Shown: positions 45,986 to 55,828, counted from the first letter of the stretch. The stretch is 64,000 bases of DNA from Nocardia sp. BMG51109 (GCF_000526215.1 NZ_JAFQ01000004.1:8469895-8533894); one strand, 5' to 3'. Numbers and translations are program-made. The notes: a model not told the origin generated them from the sequence alone.

Positions 45986-46040
45986 GCCCTTCAGTCTATG
46001 TTTCGGCGCGCACCGTGCGACGGCCACCCGAGGCCCGAAG

Positions 46041-46070
46041 ACCCTCACCCGCCCGAGCCCGGGTGAGGGT
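46041..46070 (-). terminator. Terminator downstream of the ABC permease
   Basis: ACCCTCACCC (46041-46050), ten-base loop, GGGTGAGGGT (46061-46070): a perfect stem, 18 bases after the permease stop on the minus strand. Confidence 0.75.
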
Positions 46071-46087
46071 TCCCCTCCTACTCCCGA

Positions 46088-48580
46088 TCAGTCGGCGGCG
46101 ATGGCCTCGACGATCGGCATGCGCGCCGCACGGAAGGCCGGCGGGACGGAACCCAGCAGCGCCAGGAACAGCGCGGCGACGCCGTACACCAGCAACATCG
46201 GACTCGGGCGGTAGAGCACGTCGATCGTCATCGCGTGACCCATCGCCAAAGTGGCCAGGTACTGGACCGCGGCGCCGGTGACCAGCCCGACGACGGCACC
46301 GGCCAGCCCGATACCGGCCGCCTCGGTGAGCACGGTGCGCAGCAGGAATCTGCGGCTGGTGCCCATGGCGCGCAGCACCCCCAGCTCGCGCCGGCGCTCC
46401 AGGACCGACAGCATCAGCGTGTTCAGCAGGGCGGCGGTGGACACCAGCACCACGATCCAGAGGATGGAGCGCGACAGCGACGTACCCTGTTGCACGCCTC
46501 GGGATATCGCCGCCACCGCCCCGTCCCCGGTGTCCACGGACAAGCCGGGCCCTACGACCGCACGGACCGCCGCCATCGCCGCGGCCTCGTCCGCGCCCGG
46601 CTGGAACTGCACGGTCAGGATGGTCTCCCCGGGCCGTTCGTACCACTGCCGCAAGATGTCCAGATCCATCATGACAACGCCGGAGACGGCCGAGAAATAC
46701 GGAATCACCTGTAGTACTTCGACGTTGTGGATGCCGGTCGGCGTCGGCATGTCCAGCCGCGAACCCGCCCGCACACCCAGTGATCGGGCGACATCGCGCG
46801 ACAAGACCACGCCCGCACCCGACGCCATCTGCGCCGACACGGCCGGACTCAGGTCCGTCGTTATCCCGCCGGGCATCCCCTTCTCGTTGGCCTGCAGCAT
46901 CACTCTGTCGCGGCCCAGCGTGGCGAAGGCCATCTGGCCGGACCCGACCTCGGCCACACCCGGCACCGCGCGGAGCCGTTCCTTCAGATCCGCCGGAAGC
47001 AGTGGCCCGGTGGGAAATTCGGCCAGTGAGGACGGGCTCACGAATGCGTCGCTACCGGCAAGGCCCTCGAACGACGCCGTCGCCGAATCGACCAGGTTGG
47101 TGGAGGCGCCACCCATCGCGACCGTCGCGGTGACGCCGATCATCACGGTCATGGTGGTCGCCCAGACGCGCCGGGGTGAGCGCTCGATCGTCGTCGCTCC
47201 CAGCGCGCCCGGGGCACCGAAGAGCCGCGCGATCGCCGCGGCCAGGCGGACGATCGGCCCGGTCGCGGTGAAGCACAACCCCACCGCACCCGTGATCGCC
47301 AGCGAGATCGCGGCCAGCGACAATCTGCCCAGATCGGCCTGTGCGATGAAGATCGACGCGACGATCAGGCCCGCCCCGGCGAACCCCACCGACCATCGCA
47401 GCAACGGCGACACCCGGTCCGCCTTCGACACTCCCACCGGCACCAGCGCCTCGATGGGTTCCACCTTGTAGATCTGCCGCGCCGCGATCGATGCCGCCGC
47501 CACGCTCGCCAGCACGCAGGCGGCGACGGCGACGGGTATGGCGTACCAGGGCACCATGTACTGGGTGCGGGTCTCGACGGCCGCCATCATCGCCGAGGGA
47601 ATCCGGTCGATCGCGGTGCGCCCGGCGAACATTCCGATCAACGCGCCGATGCCCCCGCCGATCAGCCCCAGCAGGGCGGCCTCGGCGATCAGATCGCGCA
47701 CCATCGGTCTGCGGCGGCCGCCGATCGCCCGCAGCAGCGACAGCACCGGGCGCCGTTGCGCCACCGCCATACTCATCGCGTTGTAGATGAGGAATCCCGA
47801 AACGATCAGGGCCGCGGCCGATGCCATCGCGGTCGAATAGCGCACCAGCTGGACCGCACCGCCGGCCTGGGCGGCCCGCAGGCTCGGGTCGGCCACCACC
47901 GCGCGCCCCGCGACCGCATCGGTGAGCGCCGAGCGCAGCTGTGTCACATCGGTGCCCGGCTTCGGCACGATCTGGATCGAGTCCAGCATGCCCGTGCGGT
48001 TCACCAGCTGCTGCGCCACCGGCAACGTCGCCACGACGACCCGGCCGCGGTTGAGGTCCTTCGTGGTGGCCTCGTCGAGCACGCCGGCGACCGTCACGGT
48101 CTTTGTACCCAAACGGAACTGCTCCCCCTCGGCACGGCCCAGGGCCGGACCGACCAGCACCCCGTTGGGCACGGCCAGGAGCTTGGTGGCCTCGCTGCGC
48201 AGCGGGCCGTCCAGATCGCTGCCGAGGGCGGCGATGCCGGCGTCGGCACCTACCAGCAGCGTCCGATTCTCGTAGTTGTCGACCTGGGCGCGCAGCATCG
48301 GTGCCGCCGCCTCGATGCCCGGCACCGCCCGGACCTGTTGCAGCAGTTGCTGATCGAAGCCGGACTCGGTGACGCCGGAGATCTCCAGCTCCGCCCTGCC
48401 GCCCAGGGCGTGGGTCAGCCTGTCCACCGAACCCGTCACCGATCCCGCGATGCTCAGGACCGCCACCAGCAGCGCCCCCGACACCGCCATCACCGCCATC
48501 GACATCAGCGTGCGGCCGCGGTGGATCAGCAGCTCACCGATATTGAACAGCCGCAACCGATCCCAGCCCGCGCGGATCAC
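46088..48580 (-). CDS. MacB/FtsX-like ABC transporter permease
   Basis: 830 residues from GTG 48580 (GTGATC), whose first bases overlap the ATPase stop by four bases. Two FtsX domains with an N-terminal MacB periplasmic region: RTLMSMAVMAVSGALLVAVL, SMAVAQRRPVLSLLRAIGG, a middle helix pair, and at the C-terminus ILWIVVLVSTAALLNTLMLS, VLERRRELGVLRAMGTSRRF and VYGVAALFLALLGSVPPAFR. This class pumps or senses envelope-active compounds, lipoproteins or peptides. Likely an operon with the ATPase and the 106-residue gene upstream, divergent from a DesK-like two-component pair. Confidence 0.92.
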   Translation of the reverse strand: MIRAGWDRLRLFNIGELLIHRGRTLMSMAVMAVSGALLVAVLSIAGSVTGSVDRLTHALGGRAELEISGVTESGFDQQLLQQVRAVPGIEAAAPMLRAQVDNYENRTLLVGADAGIAALGSDLDGPLRSEATKLLAVPNGVLVGPALGRAEGEQFRLGTKTVTVAGVLDEATTKDLNRGRVVVATLPVAQQLVNRTGMLDSIQIVPKPGTDVTQLRSALTDAVAGRAVVADPSLRAAQAGGAVQLVRYSTAMASAAALIVSGFLIYNAMSMAVAQRRPVLSLLRAIGGRRRPMVRDLIAEAALLGLIGGGIGALIGMFAGRTAIDRIPSAMMAAVETRTQYMVPWYAIPVAVAACVLASVAAASIAARQIYKVEPIEALVPVGVSKADRVSPLLRWSVGFAGAGLIVASIFIAQADLGRLSLAAISLAITGAVGLCFTATGPIVRLAAAIARLFGAPGALGATTIERSPRRVWATTMTVMIGVTATVAMGGASTNLVDSATASFEGLAGSDAFVSPSSLAEFPTGPLLPADLKERLRAVPGVAEVGSGQMAFATLGRDRVMLQANEKGMPGGITTDLSPAVSAQMASGAGVVLSRDVARSLGVRAGSRLDMPTPTGIHNVEVLQVIPYFSAVSGVVMMDLDILRQWYERPGETILTVQFQPGADEAAAMAAVRAVVGPGLSVDTGDGAVAAISRGVQQGTSLSRSILWIVVLVSTAALLNTLMLSVLERRRELGVLRAMGTSRRFLLRTVLTEAAGIGLAGAVVGLVTGAAVQYLATLAMGHAMTIDVLYRPSPMLLVYGVAALFLALLGSVPPAFRAARMPIVEAIAAD

Positions 48581-49299
48581 GCGCGCACCGCCTTCCCGAT
48601 GTCGGCGACGCTCGCCTGCCCGCGCTCGACCCTGTCGTCGGAGCCGATCTGCCCGTCGCGCAGCGTGATCACCCGATCGCAGTACTGCACGGCGCCCATG
48701 TCGTGGGTGACCATGACGACCGAATTGCCGGTGCCGGTGATGTCGCCGAGCAGCTCGAGGATGGCCGCGCCGGTCTTGGAATCCAGGTTGCCCGTGGGCT
48801 CGTCGGCCAGGACCAGCGGCGGATCCATGATCAACGCCCGCGCCACCGCCACCCGCTGCATCTGCCCGCCGGACAGTTCGGCCGGGCGGTGTTCGGCCCG
48901 ATCGGCCAGGCCCACCAGCTCGAGCAGCTCCAGCGCCCGGGGTCTGGCCTTGCGTAATCCGGTGCCGTCCAGCAGCTTCGGGATCGCCACGTTCTCCCAC
49001 GCCGACAGCGTCGGCAACAGGTTGAAGAACTGGAACACGAAACCGACACGGTGCCGCCGGAATTCGGACTGCCGGTTGTCGTCGAGCGAGCCGATCTCCT
49101 CGCCGCGGAACTGGATCGAACCGGAACTCGGGGAATCCAGTGCGCCCAGCAGATGCAGCAGAGTGCTCTTCCCCGAGCCGGACGGGCCGATGATCGCCGT
49201 GAACTCCCCCTCCTCGATGCGCAGGCCGATGCCCTCCAGGGCACGTACCCGCTGCTCCCCTACCTGGTATTCCTTAGTGACGTCGGTCAGTTCCAACAT
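48577..49299 (-). CDS. MacB/LolD-like ABC transporter ATPase
   Basis: 240-residue ATPase. Walker A GPSGSGKSTLL, Q-loop GFVFQFFNLLPTLSAWENV, signature LSGGQMQRVAVARAL, Walker B PLVLADEPTGNLDS and H-loop MVTHDMGAVQYC are all present. The DSKTGAAILELL stretch is typical of LolD/MacB. ATG 49299 is used. It overlaps the permease start by four bases and follows the small gene after 58 bases. Confidence 0.96.
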   Translation of the reverse strand: MLELTDVTKEYQVGEQRVRALEGIGLRIEEGEFTAIIGPSGSGKSTLLHLLGALDSPSSGSIQFRGEEIGSLDDNRQSEFRRHRVGFVFQFFNLLPTLSAWENVAIPKLLDGTGLRKARPRALELLELVGLADRAEHRPAELSGGQMQRVAVARALIMDPPLVLADEPTGNLDSKTGAAILELLGDITGTGNSVVMVTHDMGAVQYCDRVITLRDGQIGSDDRVERGQASVADIGKAVRA

Positions 49300-49357
49300 G
49301 GCGATCCCCCGCCCTTTCCTCGATCGTGCGGCTGTCTGCGATGCGGCCCGGCGGGCC

Positions 49358-49678
49358 TCAGCGGGCCGGCACCCGGGCGTCTCGCCAGCGGCGGACGTCC
49401 TGCGCGTCCAGGACGGCCCGCAACACCGGTTGCTCGGCCGCCAGCTCCAGGTACGCGTCGGCGGCCGACTGGCCCGACAACCCCGCCTGGTCCAATTTCG
49501 CGTGCAAGTGGTTGTCCCACCGGTACTGCAGTGCGGCCAGCACGCCGGCGGGCCCGCCGAACAGTCGATCGCACCCCGGAAGGTCGTAGAGCAGGCCCGG
49601 ATTGGCCGGATCCGCGGCCGCGCGGGCCAGTACCTCGCGCAGGATTTCGGTACGATCGTGCAGGTCATTCCACGTCAC
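49358..49678 (-). CDS. Hypothetical protein at the head of the MacB-like operon
   Basis: 106 residues from GTG 49678, with GGAGG at a good distance. It is soluble, with repeated Ala/Leu/Asp content (ILREVLARAAADPANPGLLY, CDRLFGGPAGVLAALQYRWD, YLELAAEQPVLRAVLDAQDV). No domain is recognised. Position suggests a role with the exporter. Confidence 0.6.
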   Translation of the reverse strand: MTWNDLHDRTEILREVLARAAADPANPGLLYDLPGCDRLFGGPAGVLAALQYRWDNHLHAKLDQAGLSGQSAADAYLELAAEQPVLRAVLDAQDVRRWRDARVPAR

Positions 49679-49861
49679 AGCACCCACCTCCTCGGTTCGG
49701 TTGCCCCGCCTCACCACAGGGCCCGCTGTGGCATTCACGCTACGGACGGCGGGCCTCTCCGTCGTCGTGCCGCGGACGAGACTTGCGCTCCTACCGTGGT
49801 AGGAGTTCCGGTGCGTTCGCGGGATGATGCCGCGCCGTCGAGCGGCCGTTAACCTTGGAGA

Positions 49862-51325
49862 ATGGGTGCGACAGAGGCCACCGAGCACGGGGCTGCAGAG
49901 CCCGGCGCTACCGAGCCCGGCGCCACCACGCACGAGGCAGATGCACACGGGGCGGATGCGCACGAGGCAGATGCGCACGAGCAGCCCGGCTCCGTGCCGG
50001 AGCTGCCCGGTCTGCCCGGCCGGATCGGCGTCCGCTTCCGCGAGTTCGTGCGCGACCCGTTGGGCTCGATGCACCGCAAGATCGAGAAGACCTCCTACGA
50101 CTATCCGGCGTCGGTGATCTACACGGCGCACATCTCGATCATCATCATCGCGATCGCCGCGGCGGCGTTGCGGTACAGCTACTTTCCCACCGCGCTGCCG
50201 TTCGTGGCGGTGGCCGTCCTGGCGCTGAGCTACCCGATCTACTACCTGCTGGACGTCGAGCCGGCCCCGATCGTGCTCACCGGATCGGCCATGATCACCG
50301 TGGCCATCTTCCTGGCACAACCGGTCTCCCCGGACTCTGCCACGCTGATACTCACGGTGGTCGTGGGCGAGATCGCGGCCATCGCACCGAAGAAGATCAG
50401 CCTCGCCGCCACCGGCGCCGCGCTGCTCGAGGTGCTCGGTTTCGCCGCGCTCGGCAACGTGGATTCCGGGCTGCCGATGTACCTGGTCGGGGTGGTGCTG
50501 GGCTGGATGGTCGGGCTGATGCTGCAGTTCCAGCGCCGTTCCCTCTATCAGGAGCGGGAGAATCAGGAGATCCGCTCCGCCCAGGCCGCCGACGAGGAGC
50601 GCCGCCGCATCGCGCGCGAGGTGCACGACGTCATCGCGCACTCGCTCAGCGTCACCCTGCTGCACCTGACCGCCGCGCGCCACACCCTGGAGACCGACCG
50701 CGACGTCGACGAGGCGGTGGACGCGCTCACCGATGCCGAACGGCTCGGCCGCCAGGCCATGTCGGACATCCGGCGCACGGTCGGCCTGCTCGATCAGCGC
50801 TCGACGATCACGACGCCCGAGCCCGGGCTCGACGACATCGCCGGGCTGGTCGAGGATTTCGTGCGCGCGGGGCTCCCGGTCGACTACGCGCTGACCGGCG
50901 ACACCGCCGTGGTGTCTCCGGCAATGGGCCTGGCGCTGTACCGGATCGGCCAGGAGTCGCTGTCCAACGTCGCCAAGCACGCGCCCGCCGCGGAGGTCGT
51001 CCTGCGCATCGAGGTGACGGATGCGGAGGTGACCGCCACGGTGACCAATACGCTGCCCGGCTGGACGGTGCTGCGCAGCCGCGGCATGGGGATCTCCGGC
51101 ATGCGCCAGCGCGCCCGGCTGCTGGGCGGCACCCTGACGGCCGGGCCGCACGAGGGCGGCTGGCAGGTGCGTGCCCGGATCCCGACCGGCACCGGGAAAT
51201 CCGTGGGCAGCGGGTGTCTCACCGGGACCGATCTTCCGCTGCGCACGATCCGGGTGGCCTTCACCAGCGTGACGAATACGGTGGCTCGCCACCCCATCGC
51301 CCGGAAACCCCAGGAGGGCACGTGA
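49862..51325 (+). CDS. DesK-type sensor histidine kinase
   Basis: 487 residues. A repetitive Ala/Glu/His-rich cytoplasmic N-terminus (TEATEHGAAEPGATEPGATT, HEADAHGADAHEADAHE) precedes hydrophobic segments (SIIIIAIAAAALRYSYFP, VAVAVLALSYPIYYLLD, LVGVVLGWMVGLMLQ). The HisKA_3 dimerisation domain is RRRIAREVHDVIAHSLSVTL, with phospho-His in EVHDVIAHS, and the ATPase domain has YRIGQESLSNVAKHAPAAEV and RGMGISGMRQRARLLGG. The stop overlaps the response-regulator GTG (GTGA). Opposite the MacB-like exporter, so it probably senses envelope stress. Confidence 0.9.
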   Translation: MGATEATEHGAAEPGATEPGATTHEADAHGADAHEADAHEQPGSVPELPGLPGRIGVRFREFVRDPLGSMHRKIEKTSYDYPASVIYTAHISIIIIAIAAAALRYSYFPTALPFVAVAVLALSYPIYYLLDVEPAPIVLTGSAMITVAIFLAQPVSPDSATLILTVVVGEIAAIAPKKISLAATGAALLEVLGFAALGNVDSGLPMYLVGVVLGWMVGLMLQFQRRSLYQERENQEIRSAQAADEERRRIAREVHDVIAHSLSVTLLHLTAARHTLETDRDVDEAVDALTDAERLGRQAMSDIRRTVGLLDQRSTITTPEPGLDDIAGLVEDFVRAGLPVDYALTGDTAVVSPAMGLALYRIGQESLSNVAKHAPAAEVVLRIEVTDAEVTATVTNTLPGWTVLRSRGMGISGMRQRARLLGGTLTAGPHEGGWQVRARIPTGTGKSVGSGCLTGTDLPLRTIRVAFTSVTNTVARHPIARKPQEGT

Positions 51326-52083
51326 TCTCGGGACCGAACACGGTCGGCGACACGAACGACACGCCTCGCCCCGGTGCGAGCGGGCACGAGGCGGCCGTCC
51401 GGCCGGAGCCGGGCACCGACACCATCGTGGTCCTCGTCGTCGACGATCAGGAGCTGGTGCGCGGCGGGCTGCGCCGCATCCTGCGCCGCCGCGACGGCTT
51501 CGTGGTCACCGAATGTTCGGACGGGGACGAGGTTCCGGCGGCCGTCTCGGCACAGCGGCCGGACGTGGTGCTGATGGATCTGCGCATGAAACGCGTCGGC
51601 GGCATCGACGCCACCCGCCTGCTGAGGGCCGGCGAGCACCCACCGCCCGTGCTCGTGCTGACGACGTTCGACGACGACCAGCTGCTGTCGGGCGCCCTGC
51701 GGGCGGGCGCGACCGGATTCCTGCTCAAGGACTCTCCCGCCGAGGATCTCATCCGCGCGGTCCGGACCGTCGCGGGCGGCGGCTCCTGGCTGGATCCGTC
51801 GGTCACCGGCAGGGTGCTGTCGACCTACCGATCGGCATGCCCATCCCCGCCACCGGCTCATACGGGTCTCGACGAGCTGACCGCCCGCGAGGTCGAGGTA
51901 CTGCGGCTGATCGGGCGCGGCCGGGTGAACGCCGAGATCGCCATCGAGCTCGGCATCTCGGAGGTGACCGTAAAGAGCCACGTAGGACACATTTTCGGCA
52001 AGCTCGGACTGCGCGATCGAGCCGCGGCGATCGTGTATGCGTTTGACCACGGCGTGGTCGCACCCGGAGAATCGGCAGTCTGA
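51322..52083 (+). CDS. LuxR-type response regulator (NarL/FixJ family)
   Basis: 253 residues from GTG 51322. A 38-residue N-terminal extension precedes the receiver domain (IVVLVVDDQELVRGGLRRIL, phospho-Asp in VVLMDLRMKRVGGIDATRLL, LTTFDDDQLLSGALRAGATG, FLLKDSPAEDLIRAVR). The C-terminal LuxR HTH is LTAREVEVLRLIGRGRVNAE and ISEVTVKSHVGHIFGKLGLR. Cognate to the adjacent histidine kinase (overlap of four bases). The regulon probably includes the divergent exporter. Confidence 0.93.
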   Translation: MISGPNTVGDTNDTPRPGASGHEAAVRPEPGTDTIVVLVVDDQELVRGGLRRILRRRDGFVVTECSDGDEVPAAVSAQRPDVVLMDLRMKRVGGIDATRLLRAGEHPPPVLVLTTFDDDQLLSGALRAGATGFLLKDSPAEDLIRAVRTVAGGGSWLDPSVTGRVLSTYRSACPSPPPAHTGLDELTAREVEVLRLIGRGRVNAEIAIELGISEVTVKSHVGHIFGKLGLRDRAAAIVYAFDHGVVAPGESAV

Positions 52084-52111
52084 GGGGCAGGCACAACCCC
52101 GGTGTTGCACC

Positions 52112-52135
52112 GGGCAAGGGTTTCGCACCCTGCCC
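52112..52135 (+). terminator. Hairpin between the two-component pair and the kinase gene
   Basis: GGGC A AGGGT (52112-52121), loop TTCGC, ACCCT GCCC (52127-52135): a stem with one bulged base. There is no clear T-run, so it may be a weak terminator or transcript-stability element. Confidence 0.45.
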
Positions 52136-52155
52136 AGGATGTGGAGGTTTCACCG

Positions 52156-54897
52156 GTGGAGGCACCGCGGGCCGGCGGCAGATTCGGCCGGTACGAGCTG
52201 CGCTCGCTGCTGGGCAGAGGCGGCATGGGCGAGGTCTACGAGGCCTACGACACGGTCGATGACCAGGTCGTCGCGCTCAAACTGCTGCCGCGCGGGCTCG
52301 CCGAGGATCCGGCCTACCGGGAACGGTTCCGCCGGGAGTCGGAGACGGCGGCGGGATTGTCGAACCCACACGTCATTCCGGTGCACAACTACGGCGAGAT
52401 CGGCGGCATCCTCTACCTCGATATGCGCCTGGTGCGCGGAGATTCGCTGCGCACGCTGCTGCGCCGGCACGGCCCGACGGATCCCGACCGCGCGATCGCC
52501 CTCGTCGAGCAGGTGGCCGCCGCGCTGGACGCCGCGCACGCCGCCGGCCTGGTGCACCGCGATGTCAAGCCCGGCAACATACTCGTGACTCCGGGCGACT
52601 TCGCCTATCTCGCGGATTTCGGCATCGCGCGCAGCGAGGCCGACAGCACCGTGACGATGGTGGGCACCGCGGCGGGTACCTACACCTACATGGCGCCCGA
52701 GCGGTTCGACGCGGGCCCGATCACCGAGCGTGCCGACATCTACTCGCTGGCCTGCGTGCTGCACGAATGCCTGACGGGGACAACGCCCTTCCCGACGCAC
52801 ACCGTGAGCGAACTGATCCGCTCGCACCTGTCCGACCCGCCGCCGCGGCCGAGCCTGCAGCACTCGGACGTGCCGCCCGCGCTGGACGCCGTGATAGGGC
52901 ACGCGATGGCGAAGAAGGCCGAGGGCCGCTACGCGACGGCCGGGGAGTTCGCGGGCGCCGCCCGTGCCGCTCTCGGACTGTCCGTCGGCTACGGGCACGA
53001 CCGCGCCGAGGACGCGGCACCGGCCTTCGCCGCCGAGCCCACCGGCGACGATATGTTCGGCCGCGACACGGACGGCGACGCCGACCGGTTCGCCGGGGAC
53101 ACCGGCGAATTCGGCGCCGACGACCGGTACGACAATGACGCGTACGGCGACGACCGGTACAGCGACGAACCGTACGGCAACGACCGGTACGGCAACGACT
53201 TCGGCGAGCCCGACCGCACACCCCCCGAGGGGCATCGCTCGGTGGCCGCACCGGCCGGTCCCGCCCGCGCCCGCTACGTGGTCGGCTTCCCACCCGGGGA
53301 AGACCCCGAATCCGTCTCGTCGACAACCGAATCCGCGGCGGCCGGGCGACCCGCGACCCCCACCCGGGCCATGCCGTATGTTTCCGGCCGCACGGTCGGC
53401 ACCGACCAGGGCTATCCGCCGAGCGGCACCGACCGGCCGACCGTTTCCGGCTCGACACCCGCCGAGCCGACCACCGCCGGACGGTTCGGTTCCGAACGGA
53501 CGGACACCTCCGACCGAGCCGACGCGAGCGGCGCCTACCGGCAGGACGCCCCGGCCACCGGACCCGGCCCCGATGCCGCACCGCCCGCGCCGAATGCGCC
53601 GAATGCGTTCCAGCCCTTCGGCCCCGAGGGACCGACGATTCCCGCGCGATTCCCCCCGCGCGGCGCCCCGGCCCCCGTCGAGAGTTCCGCACAACCCACC
53701 TCGGTGCTGAACACGGGTGCGGGCACGGGCCGTCCGTCGAATGCGGACTCGCCGACGAGCCCGGTCCGGCGAGAACCCGCGCCGGCCACGGAGCACGACA
53801 CGACCGGCGAGAACCCGCCGGCGCGCGAGTACACGACGACCGGTTCGCTGCGGATCGTCTCGCCCCTCGTCCCGGACGACGGCCACGACCCCGCCGACGA
53901 CCTACCGGTGATCCGGCCGTCGGATCCGACCCTGCTGCGGCCCGACGAGTTCCGCTTCACGCCGGAAGCGCAGCCCCGGCAACCGCAGGAACCCTGGGAG
54001 CCGGACCTCCCGACGCCCGCCGAGCAGTACCCCGTCGACGAGAACCAGTACCCCGTCGACGAGAACTACGCCTACGCCGCTACCCGAGACAGCTACGCAC
54101 CACCCGGCTACGACTCCCCCGCCGACCCCTACGCCGCTCCCGGCGACGACCGCTATCCCCGTGACGACCGCTTCGCCGCCCCCGGCAGCGACCTCTACGC
54201 ACCCCGTGACGACGGCCACTACGCACGGCCCGGCGACGACCACTACGCGGGCGACGACCACTACGCCCACCCCGCCGACGACTACGATGACGGCTACGAC
54301 GACTACGCCCGCCCGCGCCGCGGCTACGCCACCGATCGCGAGGAATACGACTACGCCTTCGGCGGGGAACCCCGATACTCCACCACCGCGGGCGAATACG
54401 AGCAGGACCACGAACGTGCATCGAAGCGTTCCATCATCCTGCCCATCGTCATCGGCGTCCTCGCGGTGGCACTGGCGGCCGTCGTCGGCACGGTCGGCTG
54501 GCATATGGTGAGCAAGCCCGGCAGCAGCGGGCCGTCGGTCGCCTCGGGCCCGGCGAGTTCGAATGTCACTGTGCCGCAACAGCCCGCGCCGAGCACGGCC
54601 GCACCCACGACCGGCGCCACCGCCACCGCGCCGGCCGGCGCCAACGAATGCCAGGGCGCGACCTCCGGGCGGGGCAAGTACGCGAAATCGGCGACGGGTT
54701 CGTCGGTGACGTCGTGCGCCTTCGCCGAGGCGGTCCGCAAGGCCTATGCCGACGGGGCCGAAACCGGTTCTGGCGCACCGTCGTCCGTGGTCGCGGTCAG
54801 CCCGGTGACCGGCCGCTCCTACACGATGAACTGCTCGGCGTCGGGACAGCTGGTGACCTGCACCGGCGGCGAGAACGCGGTGGTGTATGTGTACTGA
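52156..54897 (+). CDS. Serine/threonine protein kinase with long Tyr/Asp-rich linker
   Basis: 913 residues from GTG 52156 (GGAGG eight bases upstream). Kinase domain residues about 13-275: GRGGMGEVYEAYD, Lys in VVALKLLPRG, LVHRDVKPGNILV, LADFGIAR, TYTYMAPERFD. A long disordered region follows, rich in Pro, Asp, Arg and Tyr, with repeats DDRYDNDAYGDDRYSDEPYG and QYPVDENQYPVDENYAYAAT. One transmembrane helix about 757-778 (ILPIVIGVLAVALAAVVGTV) leads to an extracellular domain of about 130 residues (SGRGKYAKSATGSSVTSCAF, then MNCSASGQLVTCTGG) with paired Cys. A PknB-type receptor kinase, followed by two envelope hydrolases. Confidence 0.92.
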   Translation: MEAPRAGGRFGRYELRSLLGRGGMGEVYEAYDTVDDQVVALKLLPRGLAEDPAYRERFRRESETAAGLSNPHVIPVHNYGEIGGILYLDMRLVRGDSLRTLLRRHGPTDPDRAIALVEQVAAALDAAHAAGLVHRDVKPGNILVTPGDFAYLADFGIARSEADSTVTMVGTAAGTYTYMAPERFDAGPITERADIYSLACVLHECLTGTTPFPTHTVSELIRSHLSDPPPRPSLQHSDVPPALDAVIGHAMAKKAEGRYATAGEFAGAARAALGLSVGYGHDRAEDAAPAFAAEPTGDDMFGRDTDGDADRFAGDTGEFGADDRYDNDAYGDDRYSDEPYGNDRYGNDFGEPDRTPPEGHRSVAAPAGPARARYVVGFPPGEDPESVSSTTESAAAGRPATPTRAMPYVSGRTVGTDQGYPPSGTDRPTVSGSTPAEPTTAGRFGSERTDTSDRADASGAYRQDAPATGPGPDAAPPAPNAPNAFQPFGPEGPTIPARFPPRGAPAPVESSAQPTSVLNTGAGTGRPSNADSPTSPVRREPAPATEHDTTGENPPAREYTTTGSLRIVSPLVPDDGHDPADDLPVIRPSDPTLLRPDEFRFTPEAQPRQPQEPWEPDLPTPAEQYPVDENQYPVDENYAYAATRDSYAPPGYDSPADPYAAPGDDRYPRDDRFAAPGSDLYAPRDDGHYARPGDDHYAGDDHYAHPADDYDDGYDDYARPRRGYATDREEYDYAFGGEPRYSTTAGEYEQDHERASKRSIILPIVIGVLAVALAAVVGTVGWHMVSKPGSSGPSVASGPASSNVTVPQQPAPSTAAPTTGATATAPAGANECQGATSGRGKYAKSATGSSVTSCAFAEAVRKAYADGAETGSGAPSSVVAVSPVTGRSYTMNCSASGQLVTCTGGENAVVYVY

Positions 54898-54898
54898 T

Positions 54899-55828
54899 GT
54901 GAAGTCGGTCCGGCACAAGGGATTCCGGTGGACGTTGCTGACGGCCACGGCGATGGTGATTTCGGCATGCACGGCGAACGCCGGCACGCCCGTTCCCGAG
55001 GCGGAGGTCGCCCCGATCACGGCCCCGGTCCCGGCGGCGAATCCGCTGGACCTACCGAAACCCCAGACGCTCGGCGACAACCTGAGCGTCCCGCCCACGA
55101 TGGCCGCCGAATTCGCCCGGTTGCAGTCCGAAATGCCCGGCAGCATGGGGCTGGCGGTGATGCCGGTCGGCGGCGATCACGCCATCACGCTCGGCGACTG
55201 GGGCAGCGGAATCGCCTGGTCCACCATCAAGGTGCCGCTGGCGCTCGCGGCGCTGCGGCACGACCCTGAGGGATTGTCCGCCACCGCGGAGGCGGCGATC
55301 ACCGCCTCCGACAACGACGCCGCCCAGCAGCTGTGGGACGCGCTCGGGGGCGGCGACCCGGCGGCCGAGGCGGTCGAGGCGGTGCTGCGCGAAGCCGGCG
55401 ACACCACAACCGATGTCGCCGACCGGCACAATCCGCAGGCGCGCGAGACGGTCGATGATCCGCTGGCGTTCGGCGCCACCGTGTGGACGCTGGCCGACCA
55501 GGTCCGCTTCGCCAGCCGGCTGCCGTGCCTGCCGTACGCGGCGCGGGTGGTGCGCCTGATGGGCGAGATCACCGCCAGCCAGTCCTGGGGCCTCGGGGCC
55601 TTCGTCGGCGCCGAATACAAGGGCGGCTGGGGCCCCGACGACGAGACCGGCGCGTACCTGGTGCGTCAGTTCGGCGTCGTCCCGACCTTCGCCGGGCCGC
55701 TCGCCGTGGCCGTTGCCGCGCAGCCCGATTCCGGCAGCTTCGACGACGCCACCGCGATGCTCGACAAGATGGCGGCCCTGCTGTCGGAACACCTGCACGA
55801 ACTGGGCGGCGGCGAGTGCCGGAGGTGA
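54899..55828 (+). CDS. Beta-lactamase-fold lipoprotein (LppW-like), first tandem copy
   Basis: 309 residues from GTG 54899, directly after the kinase stop. Lipoprotein signal RWTLLTATAMVISAC. Penicillin-binding motifs are present: STIK in AWSTIKVPLALAAL (Ser-x-x-Lys nucleophile), SDN in AITASDNDAAQQLWDALG, and KGG in [17 protein letters not shown]. No clear class A catalytic Glu/omega-loop signature is seen, so peptidoglycan or ester hydrolysis is more likely than drug hydrolysis. 43% or more of positions look shared with the next gene by eye in conserved blocks ([21 protein letters not shown]). Likely acts at the cell wall. Confidence 0.82.
   Translation: MKSVRHKGFRWTLLTATAMVISACTANAGTPVPEAEVAPITAPVPAANPLDLPKPQTLGDNLSVPPTMAAEFARLQSEMPGSMGLAVMPVGGDHAITLGDWGSGIAWSTIKVPLALAALRHDPEGLSATAEAAITASDNDAAQQLWDALGGGDPAAEAVEAVLREAGDTTTDVADRHNPQARETVDDPLAFGATVWTLADQVRFASRLPCLPYAARVVRLMGEITASQSWGLGAFVGAEYKGGWGPDDETGAYLVRQFGVVPTFAGPLAVAVAAQPDSGSFDDATAMLDKMAALLSEHLHELGGGECRR

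Noticed and set aside
46088-49000. Longer start for the ABC permease
   Set aside because: The extra 140 codons overlap the ATPase gene in another frame; GTG 48580 fits the overlap pattern.
49358-51292. 644-residue minus-strand reading antisense to the histidine kinase
   Set aside because: Only the last 106 codons have a ribosome site and natural composition; the remainder opposes a clear histidine kinase gene.
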